Of a stretch of DNA of 32,785 nt, positions 24,954 through 32,626 are shown in pieces. The notes below the pieces were generated by a model. That model saw only the letters and a list, made by a program, of their open reading frames with translations, made no database searches and was not told the origin of the DNA. The DNA is from Terriglobia bacterium. Lineage in GTDB: Bacteria; Acidobacteriota; Terriglobia; Terriglobales; Acidobacteriaceae. How positions within the stretch are numbered: the stretch's first letter is position 1; every line of letters begins with the position of its first letter. The position numbers and the translations under genes are program-made. The DNA lies in the NCBI GenBank assembly GCA_020073015.1, contig JAIQFZ010000038.1:1-32785 (forward strand), in the 5' to 3' direction.

Positions 24954-24979
24954 GTGTGGCGCGGACATTCCTGTCCGCG
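24954..24979 (+). repeat. Repeat family B stem-loop, copy 4
   Basis: GTGTGGCGCGGACA-TTCC-TGTCCGCG, identical in sequence to the copy at 6285-6310. It starts 32 bp after the Crp/Fnr stop codon. Confidence 0.8.
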
Positions 24980-25077
24980 AACCGCCGCCCGCAACCCAGT
25001 CTCTAGGGTTTTCCGTGTGGCCCCCGTGCTTCGAGCCAAAGCAGGCTGCGAAAAACCAGTGCTTAGTATCAGGGCAT

Positions 25078-25095
25078 CGCGGTAGCGATACCGCG
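25078..25095. terminator. Perfect hairpin downstream of the PQQ-propeller gene
   Basis: CGCGGTA-GCGA-TACCGCG forms a 7-bp stem with a 4-nt loop, 15 bp beyond the stop codon of the minus-strand gene ending at 25110. No T-run follows on that strand, so it may be an mRNA 3'-end structure rather than a classic terminator. Confidence 0.4.
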
Positions 25096-25109
25096 TCCGG
25101 CGACCGGTT

Positions 25110-26408
25110 TTATTGCAGCGCGTAGAGATTACCGTCCATACTGCCGAAATACACTATCCCTTTGTCCACCACGGGGGACGACACAATGGCGCCGATGGAG
25201 ATGAATCGATAGGAGTCAATGTACATGTCTTCGAAGTCGCCGAAGAGCGGAGCAAAGGCTTCCTGGTTGAGAGTGCCGTCGGCATTCAGAACCTTCATCG
25301 GATCTTTCTTCGAGGCTTCCGTCTGGAACTCCCAGGCAAGCTTGCCGGCCTTGGCATCGATCGCGTAGAGCCGGCCGTTGTGATCCCCGACGTAGGCCAG
25401 GTCACCCGCGAGCGCAGCCGAAGAGAACATGTAGGCCCCGGCCTTGAAGTTGAAACGTAAGCGTCCGGTCTTAGCGTCCAGTGCCATAAAGCGCGAACTG
25501 TCGGACGTTCCGACATAGACCAAACCATCGCGCACCGCGGGTGTGCCAATCACCCACGATTTGCTGGTCGGGTAGTCCCACTTCTTGCGGCCGGTAGCGG
25601 CGTCAAGTGCATAGACGTGAGCGTCGCGGCATCCGACATAAACCGTGCCATCGACCACGGTCGGCGAGGACTGGAAGCCAACCTGGTTGTGGATCGTATT
25701 GTCCTCGCCGCTCTTGAACGACCATTTTTCCTGGCCGCTGTCGGCGTCGATCGCGTACAGATAGCTATCCCAGCTCCCGATATAGACAGTGTTGTTCACC
25801 ACCGCCGGCGAGGAATGGACAACATCTTTAGTCGGGAACTTCCACAGCAGCGCGCCGGTCTGGGCGTCCACCGCGTACACGTTGCCATCGCCGCTGCCGA
25901 AATACACCTTGCCGTTCGCGACGGCGGGCGACGAAGTAAACAGGTCCCATGCGTCGGGAATAGTCTGCGTCGCGGAGGGGTAGCCGTGCAGATTCTTAGC
26001 CTCAAACTTCCGTTCATACTCGACCGCATAAACCCATTTCGGCTGCCCCGTTTTGATGTCGAGCGCAGCCAGCGACCCCGCCGAAGACACGAAGTAAAGT
26101 GCGTCGCCGGCAACCGCCGGCGAGGATGCGATCGGCATCCGTGACTTGAAGTTCCACTTCTCCTTGCCCGTTTCCTGATCGACCGCGTAAAGGTGGCCAT
26201 CCAGAGCGCCGATGTAGACGACGCCGTCGGCGATGGCGGGCGAGGTGACGATCGGGCCCCCGGCCTTGAAAGCCCACTTCACGCCGCCCAGTTGTTTCGG
26301 GCCGGGCGACTCGTAGACTCCGGAGTGCGCATTATTTCCGTGGAAGGTGTTTTGTGCAAAGCCGGTTGCAACAGCAGCAAACAGCATCAAAACTGCGCTT
26401 GGCTTCAT
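25110..26408 (-). CDS. Secreted PQQ-like beta-propeller protein (BamB-type)
   Basis: This 432-aa protein starts at 26408 with a signal peptide (MKPSAVLMLFAAVATGFAQ) behind a GGGGAG site. The rest is a PQQ/pyrrolo-quinoline-type propeller of about eight blades, each with the pattern SSPAVADGxVYxGSxDGxLYAVDAxTGxxxWxF (for example VVYIGALDGHLYAVDQETGK, VYFGSGDGNVYAVDAQTGAL, VYIGSWDSYLYAIDADSGQE). These repeats occur both in BamB scaffold proteins and in quinoprotein dehydrogenases. The characteristic catalytic Asp/Glu and disulfide ring of true PQQ dehydrogenases are not seen, so a binding or scaffold role outside the cytoplasm is more likely. No outer-membrane assembly genes are adjacent. Confidence 0.85.
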   Translation of the reverse strand: MKPSAVLMLFAAVATGFAQNTFHGNNAHSGVYESPGPKQLGGVKWAFKAGGPIVTSPAIADGVVYIGALDGHLYAVDQETGKEKWNFKSRMPIASSPAVAGDALYFVSSAGSLAALDIKTGQPKWVYAVEYERKFEAKNLHGYPSATQTIPDAWDLFTSSPAVANGKVYFGSGDGNVYAVDAQTGALLWKFPTKDVVHSSPAVVNNTVYIGSWDSYLYAIDADSGQEKWSFKSGEDNTIHNQVGFQSSPTVVDGTVYVGCRDAHVYALDAATGRKKWDYPTSKSWVIGTPAVRDGLVYVGTSDSSRFMALDAKTGRLRFNFKAGAYMFSSAALAGDLAYVGDHNGRLYAIDAKAGKLAWEFQTEASKKDPMKVLNADGTLNQEAFAPLFGDFEDMYIDSYRFISIGAIVSSPVVDKGIVYFGSMDGNLYALQ

Positions 26409-26661
26409 CCAGTGGTCTCCCCGACCGGAACAAAGTGCAGTCGTCAACAAGACTGGACGTAAGACGGACGATGCCCCCAGACGTTATCAGCGAAACTTGC
26501 ATCTCGCAGCCCAAGTTGTAGCAGGGACAATGTGTCGAAACCCTCCCGTCCAAACTCAAGTCCTTTCGAAAAAACTTCCCACCCGCCACCTGGCTGGGTC
26601 TCGCGTTACCGGAGAAGGGGCCGAGTTGGATTGTTGGCGAAAAACCTGTGGAGAGATCGAC

Positions 26662-27183
26662 CTAAGGGGTCGCGACTCGCGTGAGCTTCAAGTCAGCGAA
26701 CGGAACCCATTTCCCGTTCTTGTCTTTCTGTTCCATCAGCCATTCCCACGTGTCGTTCTCGGGGTTCCACCGATAGGTTGTATGGAACGGGCCGTCGGAA
26801 TACTCAAACACGAAGCGAATCTGATTGCCTTCGCGGGTTCCGTAGCCCAGGCTCTCCGAATAGCGCGCTCCAAACACATCCATCAGGTGCAACACGTATC
26901 GTTCGCTGATCGAGTCGTAACCGAGAAACCAGAACGCCTCATAAGTGCGTTCGGCATTGGGCGCGCTGGCCGCCGTCTTCTCCTGAATGCGAAGGAACTG
27001 GTGATTCAGCACCCAGTCCGCGCGCACCTCGTGGTGGGCCTCACGCCCCATCACTTGGCCTTCCAGTTTCCATGTTCCGGCCATCCGATCAACCAGAGGA
27101 TCCCGCCATTCGATTGCTTGCGCGGCCAAAGAGACTGGAAGCAGTAGGACGGCAGTCAGAGTCAGCAGCGATGGAATTCTCAT
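26662..27183 (-). CDS. Secreted DUF1579-like protein
   Basis: A 173-aa protein with a signal peptide (MRIPSLLTLTAVLLLPVSLA) and an AAGGGTGG ribosome site before ATG 27183. The mature part is a beta-rich, lipocalin-like barrel with the opening MAGTWKLEGQV, then ADWVLNHQFLRIQ, ERTYEAFWFLGYDSISERYV and WEWLMEQKDKNG, which fits DUF1579 and related proteins found in many bacteria. Function is unknown; ligand binding is possible. It lies among other secreted minus-strand proteins with gaps of 130-250 bp. Confidence 0.75.
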   Translation of the reverse strand: MRIPSLLTLTAVLLLPVSLAAQAIEWRDPLVDRMAGTWKLEGQVMGREAHHEVRADWVLNHQFLRIQEKTAASAPNAERTYEAFWFLGYDSISERYVLHLMDVFGARYSESLGYGTREGNQIRFVFEYSDGPFHTTYRWNPENDTWEWLMEQKDKNGKWVPFADLKLTRVATP

Positions 27184-27322
27184 TCATCCACCCTTTCTTC
27201 GAGGTTCGAGGTACATCGGTTACTTCTGGAAATGTAACCGCGCCACGATAACTGGCCAAGAATCCCAACTTCACCACTAATTGTGGACAACACCTTCCAT
27301 GCGGGGAGAGAAATCTAGAACC

Positions 27323-28411
27323 TCATTTCTTACATAACCCTTTCGGTGTCCAATCGTGCACCAGGGTGGTCGGAGGCTTTGAGGTTTGGTGAAGGATGAG
27401 TACCAGTGCGCGGCGCTGTTCCGCGCCTGTCGCCGTGAGGTGCATCGAGGGACCGCCTGGCACGATCACGGGTGGGCCCCCTGCACGTCCCACGTACTTA
27501 CCTTCTGGAGTCTCCAAACACGTTTCTCCGGCCAGGGTGTACCAGGCCTCCGGACCCGAGTGAGTGTGAATGGATGATGTCATACCGGGATTCAAAATTG
27601 CCTCCATGTACTGGGCCGAGTATTTCTCGCCCGCAACGATCGGAAGCGGACCGATTTCGGCGATGCGTTGCCCCTTCGACGGTCGCCATCCCGCTTTCTC
27701 CACAGTGAGCAACCAGACCTTGCCGAGCGACTCAACGACGGTTCCACTGGGTCCCTTGGCTTCCTCCGCCGCCGCGCGCGTCGGATAGACGTCCAAATGC
27801 CAGAATGTCTGCGACTCAGTCAATTGCCCTACGGGCTGATCGGCGATGATCCAGCATCCCACCTCACTTGTCCGCTCGCCGACCGGTTTGCAATTACCGA
27901 CCGCAGGTGGAGCGTCCGGCGTTCCCGTGGGGAAAGGTTTTTCGGGCACGCCGTTGGTATTCTGGAAGGCGGCAATCAACCATTGGCCCCCTTCTTTTTG
28001 CAGAACCTGCGTCTGAATGCCTTGTCGGGGTTCAGGAATGCCCGCTGGGGTTCGAGCGCCAACCATGGACCAACGGACGTGTGCTACAGCAATCTGGGGC
28101 GTCAGAAACTTCACATCAACTTCGGTGATGGTTAAGGTGCTCTCTCGAAACACGTACGCATAGGCCGCGGCGAGCTTCTTCTCGATCTCAGCACGCCCTT
28201 TCCACCACCAGCCCACCACGTTCACCACATCCCCGTCTTCGGTAAACAGGTTGGCATAAGCTTTGGCGTCGTGGCGGTTCCAGGCCTCCTGCTGTCGCGT
28301 CTCCACGTTGCGGATCTCGGCTTCGTCCGGGGTGGCGTCGCCGCTGAACGCAGCCTTGGGGAACGTTGCGGCTAAGGCAAGAAGCAAGAATGCTCGGAGC
28401 GTTCCATTCAT
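27323..28411 (-). CDS. Secreted NTF2-like (SnoaL/SgcJ-type) plus cupin fusion protein
   Basis: This 362-aa protein starts at 28411 behind GAGGTGTG and has a signal peptide (MNGTLRAFLLLALAATFPKA). Residues about 25-155 form an NTF2-like domain of the SgcJ/EcaC type (RQQEAWNRHDAKAYANLFTE, then DGDVVNVVGWWWKGRAEIEK, then VAHVRWSMVGARTP). After a linker (PVGERTSEVGCWIIADQPVG) the C-terminal half is a cupin barrel with metal-ligand candidates in MTSSIHTHSGPEAWYTLAGE (His-x-His, then a Glu). Both halves are usually separate proteins; fused and exported they may act on a small molecule, but no substrate can be named. Confidence 0.8.
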   Translation of the reverse strand: MNGTLRAFLLLALAATFPKAAFSGDATPDEAEIRNVETRQQEAWNRHDAKAYANLFTEDGDVVNVVGWWWKGRAEIEKKLAAAYAYVFRESTLTITEVDVKFLTPQIAVAHVRWSMVGARTPAGIPEPRQGIQTQVLQKEGGQWLIAAFQNTNGVPEKPFPTGTPDAPPAVGNCKPVGERTSEVGCWIIADQPVGQLTESQTFWHLDVYPTRAAAEEAKGPSGTVVESLGKVWLLTVEKAGWRPSKGQRIAEIGPLPIVAGEKYSAQYMEAILNPGMTSSIHTHSGPEAWYTLAGETCLETPEGKYVGRAGGPPVIVPGGPSMHLTATGAEQRRALVLILHQTSKPPTTLVHDWTPKGLCKK

Positions 28412-28539
28412 GTCACACCTCATAGGGCTTACAAATCTATACCGCGACCAATGCTTATGACAATTCGCTCCTGTTCCACGTACCGGAAGCTCGGCATATC
28501 GTGATTACGACAGTTGGGATTATGAAGTAAACTGCGCAC

Positions 28540-29454
28540 ATGCCGAGCGCTCGCCAAGGGTCGATCCGCCTGTTCCGCTTCGCTGGAATTGATTTGTTTC
28601 TGCATTGGTCCTGGTTTCTGGTGGCCGCGTATGAAATCCAGGGCCAAAAGGGGCGGTATTCCTCGCTCACCTGGAACGCGCTGGAGTATCTGGCGCTGTT
28701 TCTGATTGTGATGCTGCATGAGTTCGGGCACGCCCTGGCTTGCCGCCAAGTTGGAGGAACGGCGAACCAGATCGTGCTGTGGCCCCTCGGTGGGGTGGCG
28801 TATGTGGATCCGCCGCCACGGCCCGGCGCTACGCTCTGGAGCATCGCGGCGGGACCGCTGGTCAACGTGGCCCTCGCGCCGGTCTTCTTCGTGCTCTTCC
28901 TGCACAGCCAGTCGGCGGGATGGGCGCAAGCGATGCCCGATCTCTATAAGCTGGTGCGAACGCTCCTGATCATTGACGTGGTGTTGCTGGTTTTCAACAT
29001 GCTCCCCATCTATCCTCTGGATGGCGGCCAGATCCTTCGGTCTCTACTCTGGTTTGTGCTCGGACGCGCCCGCAGCCTGATGGTGGCGACGATCCTCGGT
29101 TTCGTTGGCGTGGCCGGGGTCTTCGCTCTTGCCTTCTGGACGCGTTCCGTCTTGAACGGGGCGATTGCCGTCTTCATGCTCATGAACTGCTGGGGCGGAC
29201 TGCGGCACGCGCAGGCCCTGTTGCATTTAGCAAAGTTGCCACGCCGGCAAGGGTTTGCCTGCCCCAGGTGTAACACCCCGCCCCCTCTGGGAGATTTCTG
29301 GAAGTGTGGCCAGTGCGGTCAGGCCTTCGATACATTCCAGACCCGGGCCGTCTGTCCCCGCTGCGCGGCCCAGTTCGCCATGACAAAGTGCTTGGACTGC
29401 GGAGGAATACATCCCATCACCGACTGGATTGTTCCCGCCTATCTAGCCTCCTAA
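28540..29454 (+). CDS. Site-2 protease family (M50) membrane protease with C-terminal zinc ribbons
   Basis: A 304-aa polytopic membrane protease. Zinc ligands are His60-Glu61-x2-His64 in MLHEFGHALA and Asp161 in NMLPIYPLDGGQ, the two hallmark M50 motifs. About six membrane helices surround them. Unusually, the C-terminus carries two zinc ribbons: Cys241/244/256/259 and Cys272/275/284/287. Site-2 proteases cleave substrates within the membrane, often releasing transcription factors from anti-sigma proteins; an anti-sigma gene lies 8 kb away, but no link is shown. Start ATG at 28540 has a weak ribosome site. Confidence 0.87.
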   Translation: MPSARQGSIRLFRFAGIDLFLHWSWFLVAAYEIQGQKGRYSSLTWNALEYLALFLIVMLHEFGHALACRQVGGTANQIVLWPLGGVAYVDPPPRPGATLWSIAAGPLVNVALAPVFFVLFLHSQSAGWAQAMPDLYKLVRTLLIIDVVLLVFNMLPIYPLDGGQILRSLLWFVLGRARSLMVATILGFVGVAGVFALAFWTRSVLNGAIAVFMLMNCWGGLRHAQALLHLAKLPRRQGFACPRCNTPPPLGDFWKCGQCGQAFDTFQTRAVCPRCAAQFAMTKCLDCGGIHPITDWIVPAYLAS

Positions 29455-29492
29455 AGACAGCACGAGGTTGCAGCAACCTTCAGAAGCGTGGA

Positions 29493-29585
29493 TTGAGCCG
29501 CGAAGCGGCGTAAGAATGCAGCCCGCGGCGCAAGCCGTGGGTGGAAAGTGAAACGAGAGGAAGCCCCAGCGGGGCGAAAGAGAAG
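29493..29585 (+). repeat. Repeat family D, copy 2
   Basis: Same three-hairpin layout as 23716-23807: GCCGC-GAA-GCGGC, then GTAAGAATGCAGCCC, GCGGC-GCAA-GCCG(T), and GCCCC-AGC-GGGGC. It begins 39 bp after the protease gene ends and precedes the MFS gene. Confidence 0.8.
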
Positions 29586-29653
29586 GCCGTAGCCATGACC
29601 CGAGACCAACGACTAGCAACTAGCAACGAGTAACCCCCATGCTAGATTGATTC

Positions 29654-30904
29654 ATGCGCAACATTCTGCAAACACGCCCGCTGCGTTTCGTGTTCGCGGC
29701 GAACGTGATCTCCATGCTGGGCAGCGGGATGAACTCCGCCGCCGTGGCCTGGACGATCCTGCAGAAGACGCACTCCGAGATGGCGCTCGGAACCTTCGCC
29801 GTCCTGCAAACTCTGCCCGCGATGCTGATGCTGCCTTTCACCGGCGTCATCATTGATCGCGAAGACCGGCGCAGGCTGGTGATGATGCTCGACGTGGCGC
29901 GCGCGCTGGTCATCGCGGTAGTTGCGGTGCTCGCTTACCTCGGCCGGGTTAAGGTGTGGCAGCTCTATCTGATGAACACGCTGGTGTCCGCAGGCTTCTG
30001 GATGTTCTGGCCGACCATCACGGCGCTCATCCAGGAACTCACACCCGAAGGTGAGTTCGTGCATTCGAACACCCTGCTGCTCGCGGGCGTGCAGGGCGGA
30101 TGGATGATCGCAGGCGCGATCGTCGGATTCGTTTACGAGCACATCGGCCTCGGGGGAGTCCTGCTGATCGACGTGAGTACGTACGTTGTTTCGTTCCTGT
30201 GCTACTTCGCAGTGCGCCAGGGACGACACGTGGTTCCACGAGCAGAAGAACTCAAACACGATATCGAGGCCGCGGAAACCGCTGTCGGACGATTCCTGCG
30301 TGAGATGCGCGAGGGAGTGGTCTTTCTCCGCGACCACCGCCGAGTCGTGTTTCTGGGCACCAGCTGGGCTCTGTTTCTGGGCGCGATGATGACCGGCGTC
30401 GTAGTAACCGCTCCCTTGAGCGACCGCATCTTCCATGCTGGCGCAACCGGCTACGGCTGGCTGAACGGCGGCTGGGGCGTGGGCGCGTTCCTGAGTGCGC
30501 TCTATGCACCGTTCGTGATTGCGCGCGTGGGTGCGCGCAGCTCGATTGCGATCTCGATGCTGCTGCTCACGGTGGTCATGGCCCTGTCGCCATTCTCGCC
30601 GTGGCTCGCGATGGCCGTTTTGCTGTACGGGGCCATGGGGTCGGCGCGCGGCGTCAGCGGCATCGCCATGAACACCAGCCTGATGGAGCAGGTGCCCCGG
30701 CATTTCATGGGACGCGTGCAAAATACGTTCTACTTCTTCGGAACGATGCTCCAGGTGGTGCTGGGGTTGGTGGTGGGAGCGGTGGCATCGCGCATCAGTT
30801 TGACCGCCGGATTCGGGGTGATCGCGACGGTCTATGCCATCGCCTTCGGCAGCGCCTGCTGGCCGGTGAAAGCGCCGCAGGCAATGACCTCGGCCGCCGA
30901 CTAG
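29654..30904 (+). CDS. Major facilitator superfamily transporter (MFS_3 type)
   Basis: A 416-aa integral membrane protein with about 12 helices and the MFS signature between helices 2 and 3 (GVIIDREDRRRLVMMLDV), plus a second half starting near DHRRVVFLGTSWALF. It resembles the MFS_3/enterobactin-exporter-like group, in which members export drugs or siderophores. The substrate cannot be told from the sequence. ATG at 29654 follows ATTGATTC without a strong ribosome site. A family D repeat lies upstream and a family A copy directly after the stop. Confidence 0.87.
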   Translation: MRNILQTRPLRFVFAANVISMLGSGMNSAAVAWTILQKTHSEMALGTFAVLQTLPAMLMLPFTGVIIDREDRRRLVMMLDVARALVIAVVAVLAYLGRVKVWQLYLMNTLVSAGFWMFWPTITALIQELTPEGEFVHSNTLLLAGVQGGWMIAGAIVGFVYEHIGLGGVLLIDVSTYVVSFLCYFAVRQGRHVVPRAEELKHDIEAAETAVGRFLREMREGVVFLRDHRRVVFLGTSWALFLGAMMTGVVVTAPLSDRIFHAGATGYGWLNGGWGVGAFLSALYAPFVIARVGARSSIAISMLLLTVVMALSPFSPWLAMAVLLYGAMGSARGVSGIAMNTSLMEQVPRHFMGRVQNTFYFFGTMLQVVLGLVVGAVASRISLTAGFGVIATVYAIAFGSACWPVKAPQAMTSAAD

Positions 30905-30908
30905 CACT

Positions 30909-30972
30909 GGGGTGGCGCAGCGCTTTGGCGTTGCGATAAGGACTAGTTTCAACAGCGGCTTTAGCCGCCGAG
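30909..30972 (+). repeat. Repeat family A, copy 3
   Basis: GGTGGCGCAGCGCTTTGGCG, then TTGCGATAAGGACTAGTTTC and CAGCGGCTTTAGCCGCCGAG: two hairpins as in 17544-17629, 5 bp after the MFS stop codon. Confidence 0.7.
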
Positions 30973-31051
30973 GTCAACACGCAGACCGGCATACGCTAGC
31001 ATTGTGTTCACCCCTGCTATTCTTATTGACTTCGTGTGAGGAGAGTTTTTC

Positions 31052-31822
31052 ATGTTTGAAGACCTGAAGGGCCGGACCGCAGTCGTCTTTGGAGTTGCCA
31101 ACAAACGTTCCATCGCATGGGCCATCGCGCAAGGACTGCACGCTGCAGGCGCGAACATGGCCATCACCTATCAGAACGAGCGACTGGAGCAGGAAGCGAA
31201 GGATCTGATCCTGTCGCTGCCGGGTGCGGAAGGCTTCATGTGCGACGTTTCGAACGATGCCGAGATCGCCATTCTCTTCGAGAAACTGAAGCAGCGCTAT
31301 GGCAAGCTGCACACCATCGTGCACAGCGTGGCCTACGCTCCCGCCGAGGAATTGAAGGGTGACTTCGTGAACACGACGCGCGAGGGGTTCCGCATGGCGC
31401 ATGACGTGAGCGTGTATTCGCTGATCGCAGTCTGCCGGGCCGCCGCGCCGCTCATGGAAGAAGGTGGCAGCGTCATCACCATGACTTACTACGGCGCCGA
31501 AAAAGTTGTGCCGCATTACAACGTCATGGGCGTGGCGAAAGCGGCGCTCGAATGCACGGTGCGGTATCTCGCGCAGGATTTGGGCAGAAAGAAAATTCGC
31601 GTCAATGCGATTTCCGCCGGGCCGATCAAAACGCTGGCCGCGCGCGGCATCTCAGGCCTGGGAGATATGCTGAAATCGCACGCCGAGCGCGCCCCGTTGC
31701 AGCGCAATGTAGAGGTTGGCGAAGTCGGCAGCACGGGAGTGTTTCTCGCATCCGATGCCAGCTCCGGAATCACCGGCGAAATCATCTACGTCGATTGCGG
31801 ATACAACATTATGGGCTTCTGA
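31052..31822 (+). CDS. fabI: Enoyl-[acyl-carrier-protein] reductase (NADH)
   Basis: This 256-aa short-chain dehydrogenase-type enzyme reduces the trans-2 double bond of enoyl-ACP in the last step of each fatty-acid elongation cycle. FabI marks are clear: the NAD motif GVANKRSIAWAIA (14-26), the catalytic pair Tyr156 and Lys163 in YYGAEKVVPHYNVMGVAKAA (Tyr-x6-Lys, same numbering as E. coli FabI), and NAISAGPIKTLAARGI for substrate loop positioning. Length is typical. The residue equivalent to Gly93 of the E. coli enzyme, a triclosan-contact position, is Ala94. GAGGAGA precedes the ATG. No other fab genes are adjacent. Confidence 0.95.
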   Translation: MFEDLKGRTAVVFGVANKRSIAWAIAQGLHAAGANMAITYQNERLEQEAKDLILSLPGAEGFMCDVSNDAEIAILFEKLKQRYGKLHTIVHSVAYAPAEELKGDFVNTTREGFRMAHDVSVYSLIAVCRAAAPLMEEGGSVITMTYYGAEKVVPHYNVMGVAKAALECTVRYLAQDLGRKKIRVNAISAGPIKTLAARGISGLGDMLKSHAERAPLQRNVEVGEVGSTGVFLASDASSGITGEIIYVDCGYNIMGF

Positions 31823-31912
31823 CGCAGACAACAGTCATCGGCTGATCCGCGAAACAAAGGTAACTCCGGTTGCGCTGGAGCCCAAGGGCAAGTCTGCCGA
31901 TAACTCTGCCTG

Positions 31913-32626
31913 GTGCATATCCCCCTGCTCAACTTCCGGTTGCAACCGCGCGAAGCCGCGCCGCGTCCCGCGGATCCTCTTCATTGCGACGTCCCCGCGC
32001 TGCGCGATGCCGAGATCGCCGCAGTGTACTACGACCACCGCATGGCGGGCGATTTCTACGAGTTCCTGCGCGTGGGCCAATCGCGCATGCTGTTCGCCCT
32101 GCTTGACATGGCTGGCCGCCGCGCCGACACGCGTGAAACGCTGATCGCCGCACAGAATACTTTCCGCACTCTGGCGCCCGAAGCTTTTGCCGGAGAAGAC
32201 TTCAATGAGACCACCGCCATGATGGAACTCTGCTACCAGATGAACCTCACGATCCTGAGTGGCGGCGTGCGCAGTTGCCCCGCGTTCATCGGTTGCTACA
32301 ACGAAGACCTGGGCACGGTTTGCTACGCCAGCGCGGGTCATACCCCCGCACTGCTGCGCGACGGAGCGGGCATCACTCTGCTCGAGGCAACCGGACTGCC
32401 GCTGGGCCTGTTTTCGCATACCACACAGAGCGCCGCGACCTGCGCTCTGGTGCCGGGCGCGGCGCTACTGGCAGTCTCGCGCGGCATTGTCGAAGCCGAG
32501 TATGACGGTGAGGAATTTGGCCTGGAGAGGATGAAGCAAAGCTTTCAGCACGCGACCGCGCGCAGCGCGCATGGCGTGTGCCTGGACATCCTGCAGGCCA
32601 TTCAGAGTTTCACGCAGGCCCCTTGA
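31913..32626 (+). CDS. SpoIIE/PP2C-like phosphatase domain protein, C-terminally truncated by an IS
   Basis: A 237-aa PP2C (SpoIIE/RsbU-like) domain from GTG 31913, about 90 bp after fabI. Recognisable core pieces are MAGDFYEFL (Asp47), LFALLDMAGR (Asp65), CYASAGHTPALL (139-147) and EEFGLERM near the end. In relatives the strand after the GHxPALL segment ends in (S/T)-D-G with a metal-binding Asp; here it is Ser189-Arg190-Gly191. The final D-D-I-T-like strand is absent because the coding sequence stops at the first three bases of an IS3-family element (TGA at 32624). The gene is therefore probably non-functional as a phosphatase in this strain. The start is uncertain (no good ribosome site). 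Confidence 0.72.
   Translation: MHIPLLNFRLQPREAAPRPADPLHCDVPALRDAEIAAVYYDHRMAGDFYEFLRVGQSRMLFALLDMAGRRADTRETLIAAQNTFRTLAPEAFAGEDFNETTAMMELCYQMNLTILSGGVRSCPAFIGCYNEDLGTVCYASAGHTPALLRDGAGITLLEATGLPLGLFSHTTQSAATCALVPGAALLAVSRGIVEAEYDGEEFGLERMKQSFQHATARSAHGVCLDILQAIQSFTQAP

Noticed and set aside
29642-30952. Minus-strand frame of 436 codons opposite the MFS gene.
   Set aside because: His/Arg/Glu-rich nonsense translation of a clear transporter gene.
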